Part shown: one piece after another, positions 9,201 through 13,158 of the stretch | How positions within the stretch are numbered: position 1 is the stretch's first letter | Layout: each line of letters starts with the position of its first letter | Assembly: GCA_028565635.1 (NCBI GenBank) | Contig: JAOXYB010040028.1 | Span: 1 to 13,158 of the forward strand | Reading direction: 5' to 3' | Source of the DNA: Phoronis ovalis | Taxonomy: Eukaryota; Phoronida; Phoronidae | DNA length: 13,158 nucleotides | Notes under the pieces: generated by a model | Seen by the model: only the letters and a program-made list of their open reading frames with translations | Told to the model about the DNA's origin: nothing | The model's database searches: none | Program-made: the position numbers and the translations under genes

Positions 9201-12200
9201 ACTTAGTGTAACATCCCCTGGACTTTCACCTCAAAGCAGCACACGGACGGCACCCCTACGTATTATGCCAGGTAGCCTAATGCCACCTACTGTCACAGAA
9301 GTATGCACCGACAGCTTAAATTCAATTGATCCTACACTGGAACAAGTGTCTGCGACCACAGAAGTTATTATCCAACCCGTTCCTTGTGTTACTGTGAGTG
9401 AACAGATCACATTTATAGCCACAATTTCTGCAGTTTTATTTAATCCGACAAGGTCGCCTGTGCAATTTAGTGTCTCGTGCAGGTGAGTCATTGATTTCTG
9501 GTATAGATTTTTTTTCATTATGCAGATATTATTTTGTGATCAGTTTTTTAAATTATTATGTAGAAGTTACTATCACATGCGTAGCAGATTTTACTGTAAA
9601 TTAGTGCAGTACCCTTCATCTTTAAGTGTCTGGTTTGTAACAGTACGTTCATGTAATTCGGAATAGATTTAATACTAACCATCACCCCTCTTGATTGGCA
9701 ATGTATTTAAAATGAATGTGACCTCAAAATACCATAACAAGACAGAATATACGAAATGACAACAAAAAAGCCTGTTGATGAAATTTTAGTACCTGGTTAA
9801 TTAGTACATTTTTAAGCACAAATTGTGTAAGGGAATAAAACCTAATTTGTTATAAAATATAAAACTACATGTAAGTAAACACGATTGAGGTGGTTAGATG
9901 AATTTCAATGGAAACAAAGCACCACTAAAACGTGATGGTAGGCGTTGTACAGGCTGAGGCATTGCATATAAGATCTAATAATAATCTTAGATCACATTCA
10001 AATTGCAACGAAATGCAAGATGTCCGCGTGTCATAATGCCCAATCACAAGTATTAAAAAGTATTAATACTGATGTTGATTTATTTTCATTCTTTTTCTAG
10101 TTTTACTGATAATATTGGACAGCCGAGTCAACAACAGCTCAGCTTTGTTGTGAGACCTTTGTGTAGTTATAACGTAAATACAAATCTGGATATACCAGTA
10201 ACATATAGTATGATTGGAGCACTATCATTGGATAGTGATGTTACTGTAATAACTAGTGATGGACAAACGTTGAGCAACGAAGAAGACAACATGATGATGG
10301 ATATCAGGGACTCGTGCACAGAAACTACTACAACAGAAGAATTACAAGCAGCTACCTCAACAGTGAGCACAACAACTGAAGTTTCAACTGCCACAATAGC
10401 AACTTCAACGCCTGAAGCATCATCTACCACAAAATCAGTTACAACAAATGAAGCACCGAGTAGCACAACAGCAACTACAACAACTGAAACACCAACAACT
10501 ACAACAGCAACTACACCTAAATCAACTGAATCACCAACTACCACATTATTAACTACAACTACTGAAACACCAACTACCATTGCAATTGAAGAACCGATTA
10601 TCGAAATGCAAACTACTTCCACGGTATGGTTTACTTTCCTCTACAATTACGTTTATTGTGAACTTATGTAGCACAATCGATTTGTACTTTTACAATTAAC
10701 TAACCTGCTGGAGTTATGTTGAAGATGAATGAGTCTAGATTATATATGCAATCTTTTAACTTTTTCAGGCTTGCGATACTTCCTTTCCTATCATAGCTAT
10801 AGCTCCGCAGCAATGTGACAGTCCTGATCCAGATTGTGCAGGTGAAATGCTAACAATATCTTCCCGCATAAGTATTATTGGCGTGGCGTTGCCTCTTATT
10901 ACTGGGATAGAAAAAAACATTGGTGCCACGATCATTATAGAAGCGTGTAACCCAACGAATACAATTCGACAAGTTACAGCCTCCTGCCAGTAAGTTACTG
11001 ATCTAGATTATGTGGATATAGCACGAGACTACATCAATGTATACGTATTTTGCATGAAAATAAGACGATAATATATCAACTATTGGTTTAGCTTGCTCAT
11101 TACACATTAACACTTCGGTAATGTAAAGCAATTAACATATTTGCAGAGTGGAAAGAAATAAGAGAAAAGAATCGAAATGAAATATAATGTTTAATATCCT
11201 GTGTAGATTCAAAGTCAAAGTTCATACTCGTTGCTTGAGGTAACATTTCAAATATTTTATGTGACGACGTGGTTAATCTTCATATTTTAGCAAAATCTTG
11301 TAAAAAGGAGGTACATATCAGTTTATGCTGTAATCTTAATCAAAACAATCTTTCCAGAATAATTGTGGCTCTAATGGGAGTTAGGAGGTACGAAGTAAGG
11401 AACACGCTTATCTTTGAAATTTCTCCATCGTTATGTAAGACAGTGATTACAAAGTCAGTATCACGTACTGTAATTTTTACTTCAACTGGACTTTTTGGTA
11501 TTACTGGTACACTTAGTGTAACATCTCCTGGACTTTCACCTCAAAGCAGCACACGGACGGCACCCCTACGTATCATGCCAGGTACCATAATGCCACCCAT
11601 TGTGACAGAAGTATGCACCGAAAGCTTAAACTTAATTGATTCTACATTGGAACAAGTGTCTGCAACTACAGGAATAATTATTCAACCCGTTGCTTGTGCT
11701 ACTGTAGGAGAACAGACCACATTTATAGCTAGCATTTCCGCAGTTTTATGTAACCCTACAAGGTCGGCTGTGCACTTGAATGCATTTTTCAGGTGAGGTA
11801 TATATTTCTAACACAATTAACTGTTTTAAGAAGATACCAATAAGTCGAAATGTGTTCTTTCAAACGTAATAGATGAAGTTGTATCACTCATTGCATTGAT
11901 GTGTGACTTTGTTGTAATGACATACCATGCACCACTGCCATCGTGCGGGTTACGTTATTACATAGAATTCCCATAATTATGTGGCTGCGCGTCACAAACT
12001 TTACACTATGTATTCAGTGAGTTGGATAAAGCACGCTGAGTGAATTACGAATAGACATTAACTGGTTGATATACTGTGCCAAAATGTGTCCAACAGTTAT
12101 TCTTCAGGCCATTGGGGCGATAAAGCAATTCCAGCATTAAAACAATCGGCCGGATACAAATGGGGGAACTTCAGATCAATGTCCAGTTCAATCTAACCCT

Positions 12201-13158
12201 GTAATTGCATTTTAAAAGCATAGTTAGCTACTATTTCATTTTGCACACTCCGCACAAAACGACATGGTGGTTCGTTCACTATAGTCGTTGCCAAAGCTGA
12301 CACGACATTTTTAGGGTTTCAGTAAGAAACTGTCACCATGTCCAATGTAATTATGCCATGTGCAAATGCTTACAACATACCTCCAATGAGCTATATATAA
12401 CAAATTCGAAAAACAATTAAATCACTGTTATTTTTCAAACAAATTTGGATTGGTTACGAAACCATGTGACAAATGTTAACTGGAATTACGCAAGATTGTG
12501 AATTAATTACGAAATACTAAATTTGCTAGTAATGTTTCTTTTTTTTGTTAATTATATTATTTTCTAGTTTCACGGACAACATCGGTCAGCCGAATGAGGA
12601 ACAGTTTAGTGTTGTTGTGAGACCTTTGTGTCGATATGAAGTAAATAGAGATATAGATATATCAGAAATATATAACACCAATGAAGTGATAACATTGGCT
12701 GGTAATGTTATAGTAACAACAACAGGTGATGGACAAAGACTGAGTAATAAGGAAGAAAGTATGATTGTGGCTGTGAGAGACTCATGCATAGAACCACCTA
12801 CTATAACAAATTTAATAACAACTACCACTACAGCAACTACAACAACTAAAACACCAACTACTACAACAGAAACTACAACAACTGAAACACCAACTACCAC
12901 AACAGAAACTACAACAAATGAATCACCAACTACCATACCAGAAACTACAACACCGGAAACAACAACTACTACACCAGAAACAACAACAAATGTATTACCA
13001 ACTACCATACCAGAAATTACAACAACTACCACAACAGAAACTACAACAAATAAATCACCAACTACTATACCAGAAACTACAACAACAACTGAAAGATCAA
13101 CTACCACAACAGTGAGCACGACAGCTGACGTTTCAACTGTTGCAACTGAAGAACCGAT
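6186..13158 (+). CDS. Secreted mucin-like modular protein, spliced, 3' incomplete
   Basis: Proposed join: 6186-6248, 7197-7420, 9051-9482, 10101-10623, 10769-10989, 11358-11792, 12568-13158. Every junction has GT at the donor and AG at the acceptor, and the frame is continuous through all six (829 codons plus 2 nt). Order: signal peptide; module 1 (393 residues, exons A, B, C); module 2 (exons A', B', C', at least 415 residues). Each module is a Cys-patterned globular part of about 290 residues plus a Thr-rich linker likely to carry O-glycans. I do not recognise the globular family. An extracellular structural, adhesive or mucus role is inferred from the signal peptide, cysteines and linkers only. 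The frame is still open at the right edge, and the matching end of exon C predicts a donor about 25 nt further on. Exons A to C' are well supported by mutual conservation; exon 1 is less certain. Confidence 0.8.
6249..7196 (+). other. Intron 1 (948 bp)
   Basis: Runs from GTACAT to TTTTACAG. It is AT-rich apart from an open stretch at about 6820-7017. I see no RNA gene or transposon ends. Its existence depends on the exon 1 call; the acceptor at 7196 is strong and is supported independently by exon A. Confidence 0.5.
6820..7017 (+). other. Open stretch in intron 1, possible relic exon
   Basis: An open frame of about 65 codons, less AT-rich than its surroundings, bounded by TGA at 6817 and TAG at 7015. 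It starts with IIV, has L-x-F at the same distance (14 positions after V) as exon B, and holds LDS-x4-IT near its end, as does exon C. It sits about 180 bp upstream of exon A; exon C precedes A' by a similar 145 bp. It has no good acceptor, ends in stops and lacks the Thr-rich tail. An internal phase-0 donor-like site follows GAG at 6948. I treat it as a possible decayed or alternative exon, possibly chance. Confidence 0.2.
7197..7420 (+). CDS. Exon A of module 1
   Basis: Acceptor TTTTACAG|GCT (phase 0) and donor TGCCA|GTAAGT (phase 2). It encodes 74 residues plus two bases. Cysteines are at exon residues 16 (APQQC), 24 (PDC), 61 (EAC) and 74 (ASC). The motif NPT-x4-Q-x3-S-C at 62-74 ends the exon and recurs at the end of exon B. 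It matches exon A' at about 77 % of residues by hand alignment, with one codon more. Alternating hydrophobic residues suggest a beta-rich fold. The family is not recognised. Confidence 0.85.
7531..7877. mobile_element. hAT-like MITE, 347 bp
   Basis: The ends are CAGGGCCGTCAGA (7531-7543) and TCTGACGGGCCTG (7865-7877), 13-bp terminal inverted repeats with one mismatch. AGTTT flanks both sides (7526-7530 and 7878-7882), consistent with a 5-bp target duplication. The interior is more GC-rich than the host intron and carries repeats around TTTCAAAAGGGGTGCGTTA. CAGGG-type tips are typical of hAT elements, though most hATs make 8-bp duplications, so the superfamily is provisional. No transposase is encoded; the 72-codon frame inside is a by-product of the repeats. 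Confidence 0.8.
7692..7864. repeat. Subterminal GGGGTGCGTT repeats in the MITE
   Basis: Copies of TTTCAAAAGGGGTGCGTTA or close variants start near 7692, 7716, 7739, 7783 and 7823, and one inverted copy (AACGCACACCCC) lies near 7850. A related copy sits close to the left end (about 7550-7576). Repeated subterminal motifs are known transposase-binding sites in hAT elements; that role is inferred here. Confidence 0.75.
9051..9482 (+). CDS. Exon B of module 1
   Basis: Acceptor ATTTCCAG|A (completes CAA, Gln) and donor TGCAG|GTGAGT, phase 2 at both ends. It encodes 143 full residues. It completes half-repeat I with L-x-F-x3-P-x-C (residues 17-25) and a closing Cys at 85 (TEVC). It then opens half-repeat II: P-x-x-C-like PVPC ending at 112, and NPT-x4-Q-x3-S-C at 131-143. 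Phe130 replaces the Cys expected before NPT. Residues 25-80 are almost identical to exon B', whereas the last third differs at many positions. Confidence 0.9.
9483..10100 (+). other. Intron 3 (618 bp)
   Basis: GTGAGT to TTTTTCTAG. AT-rich, with no gene. A small inverted pair GATCTAA/TTAGATC lies near 9972-9993. I see little similarity to intron 6 beyond the splice ends. Confidence 0.8.
10101..10623 (+). CDS. Exon C of module 1 with Thr-rich linker
   Basis: Acceptor TTTTTCTAG|T (completes AGT, Ser) and donor ACG|GTATGG, phase 0. It encodes 174 residues. Residues 1-72 finish half-repeat II: FTDNIGQP, then L-x-F-x3-P-x-C at 13-21, DGQ-x-LSN, and the closing RDSC at 72. Residues 73-174 form a linker dominated by Thr with Ser, Pro, Glu and Ala and no Cys, typical of O-glycosylated mucin spacers. 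The linker repeats short units such as TTTTETPTT. Near its end is EEPI, also found at the window edge in C'. Confidence 0.85.
10318..10623 (+). repeat. Thr-rich mucin-like coding repeat, module 1
   Basis: 102 codons, largely ACA/ACT with GAA, CCA and TCA. Degenerate 6-10 residue units such as TTTTETPTT give repeats at both DNA and protein level. In the antisense direction the same DNA gives a long Val-rich open frame, which is an artefact. Confidence 0.85.
10624..10768 (+). other. Intron 4 between modules (145 bp)
   Basis: GTATGG to TTTTTCAG, phase 0. It is the shortest intron and marks the module boundary. Confidence 0.85.
10769..10989 (+). CDS. Exon A' of module 2
   Basis: Acceptor TTTTTCAG|GCT (phase 0) and donor TGCCA|GTAAGT (phase 2). 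It encodes 73 residues plus two bases. APQQC, PDCAGEMLTISSRI, GIEKNIGA and EACNPT are shared with exon A. It is one codon shorter, in the segment between the first two shared Cys. It gains a Cys at residue 2 (ACD in place of ASD), next to the linker. The family is not recognised. Confidence 0.9.
10990..11357 (+). other. Intron 5 (368 bp)
   Basis: GTAAGTTACTG to CTTTCCAG. The counterpart of intron 2 without the MITE. A CTTAAT string at 11335-11340, upstream of the acceptor, is shared with intron 2. No gene is seen; the open frame starting at 11269 is intronic read-through into exon B'. Confidence 0.85.
11358..11792 (+). CDS. Exon B' of module 2
   Basis: Acceptor CTTTCCAG|A and donor TTCAG|GTGAGG, phase 2 at both ends; 144 full residues. 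By hand alignment about 82 % of residues match exon B. One extra codon (Leu) lies inside L-x-F-x3-P-S-C, giving PSLC. Cysteines are at 26, 86, 113 and 131. The pattern differs at the end: the Cys before NPT is present (VLCNPT) but the S-C that ends exon B is replaced by Phe-Phe. Confidence 0.9.
11793..12567 (+). other. Intron 6 (775 bp)
   Basis: GTGAGG to ATTTTCTAG, with a long T run before the acceptor. AT-rich. I see no gene, transposon end or tandem repeat. Confidence 0.8.
12568..13158 (+). CDS. Exon C' of module 2, 3' truncated by the window
   Basis: Acceptor ATTTTCTAG|T; open to the window edge (one base, 196 codons, two bases). Residues 1-73 match exon C only about half: FTDNIGQP, VVRPLC, DGQ-x-LSN and RDSC are kept, while the segment between is largely changed. 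The rest (at least 123 residues) is a Thr/Pro/Glu-rich linker with units like TTTTETPTT and TTIPETTT and two N-glycosylation sequons (NES, NKS). The last residues reach EEP plus two bases, the point that lies about 25 nt before the donor in exon C. Confidence 0.85.
12788..13158 (+). repeat. Thr-rich mucin-like coding repeat, module 2
   Basis: At least 123 codons, longer than the 102-codon linker of module 1, built from ACA/ACT-rich units ending in CCAACTACC-like steps. It is one continuous array cut by the window edge. Short parts (GTGAGCAC, GTTTCAACTG, GAAGAACCGAT) recur in the first linker in a different arrangement, showing reshuffling within the array. Confidence 0.85.

Noticed and set aside
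10167-10622. 151-codon Val-rich minus-strand open frame
   Set aside because: Same artefact, opposite the linker of exon C.
11269-11357. Start codon and 5' part of an uninterrupted frame into exon B'
   Set aside because: Intronic read-through; no similarity to the sequence upstream of exon B beyond the acceptor region.
12586-13119. 177-codon Val-rich minus-strand open frame
   Set aside because: It is the antisense of the Thr-rich exon C' linker (ACA/ACT read backwards gives Val-rich codons), and the plus-strand frame is supported by splice sites and paralogy.

Overview
The window looks like animal, probably invertebrate, nuclear DNA. It is AT-rich, has GT-AG introns with pyrimidine-rich acceptors, and carries short non-autonomous DNA transposons, minisatellites and a (CA)n microsatellite. 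I see no bacterial operon or ribosome-binding-site structure and no RNA gene. I cannot name the species.

Region 1 (about 1-6070) holds no protein-coding gene I can support. From left to right it contains a (CA)8 microsatellite, a degenerate 31-bp minisatellite (80-345), a diverged tandem duplication of about 180 bp with a 14-bp perfect hairpin in its first copy (1603-1951), a 16-bp inverted repeat pair (2463/2903) abutting a small inverted-repeat element (2901-3179), a cluster of CTAGAA motifs (4228-4651), a 584-bp foldback element (4996-5579) and a clean 20-bp minisatellite (5661-5748).

Region 2 (about 6075-13158, running off the right edge) is one plus-strand multi-exon gene with no product name I recognise. 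A TATA box and an initiator-like site precede a short exon that encodes a signal peptide. Two tandem copies of a three-exon module (A-B-C, then A'-B'-C') follow. All splice phases agree: phase 0 between modules, phase 2 at both introns inside a module. In the window the spliced reading frame is 829 codons plus 2 nt. Each module is a Cys-patterned globular region of about 290 residues followed by a Thr/Pro/Ser/Glu-rich linker of at least 100 residues, so the product is probably a secreted or cell-surface mucin-like modular protein. The exon C' linker is cut off by the window edge; by alignment with exon C its donor should lie about 25 nt beyond, and more modules may follow.

The most interesting feature is that each module is itself an internal duplication. 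Two half-repeats share the pattern P-x-x-C ... NPT-x4-Q-x3-S-C ... L-x-F-x3-P-x-C ... C, and both carry a phase-2 intron in the codon right after the shared S-C. The gene therefore records two nested rounds of duplication. The large intron 2 carries a 347-bp hAT-like MITE with 13-bp terminal inverted repeats, a 5-bp target duplication and internal GGGGTGCGTT repeats.
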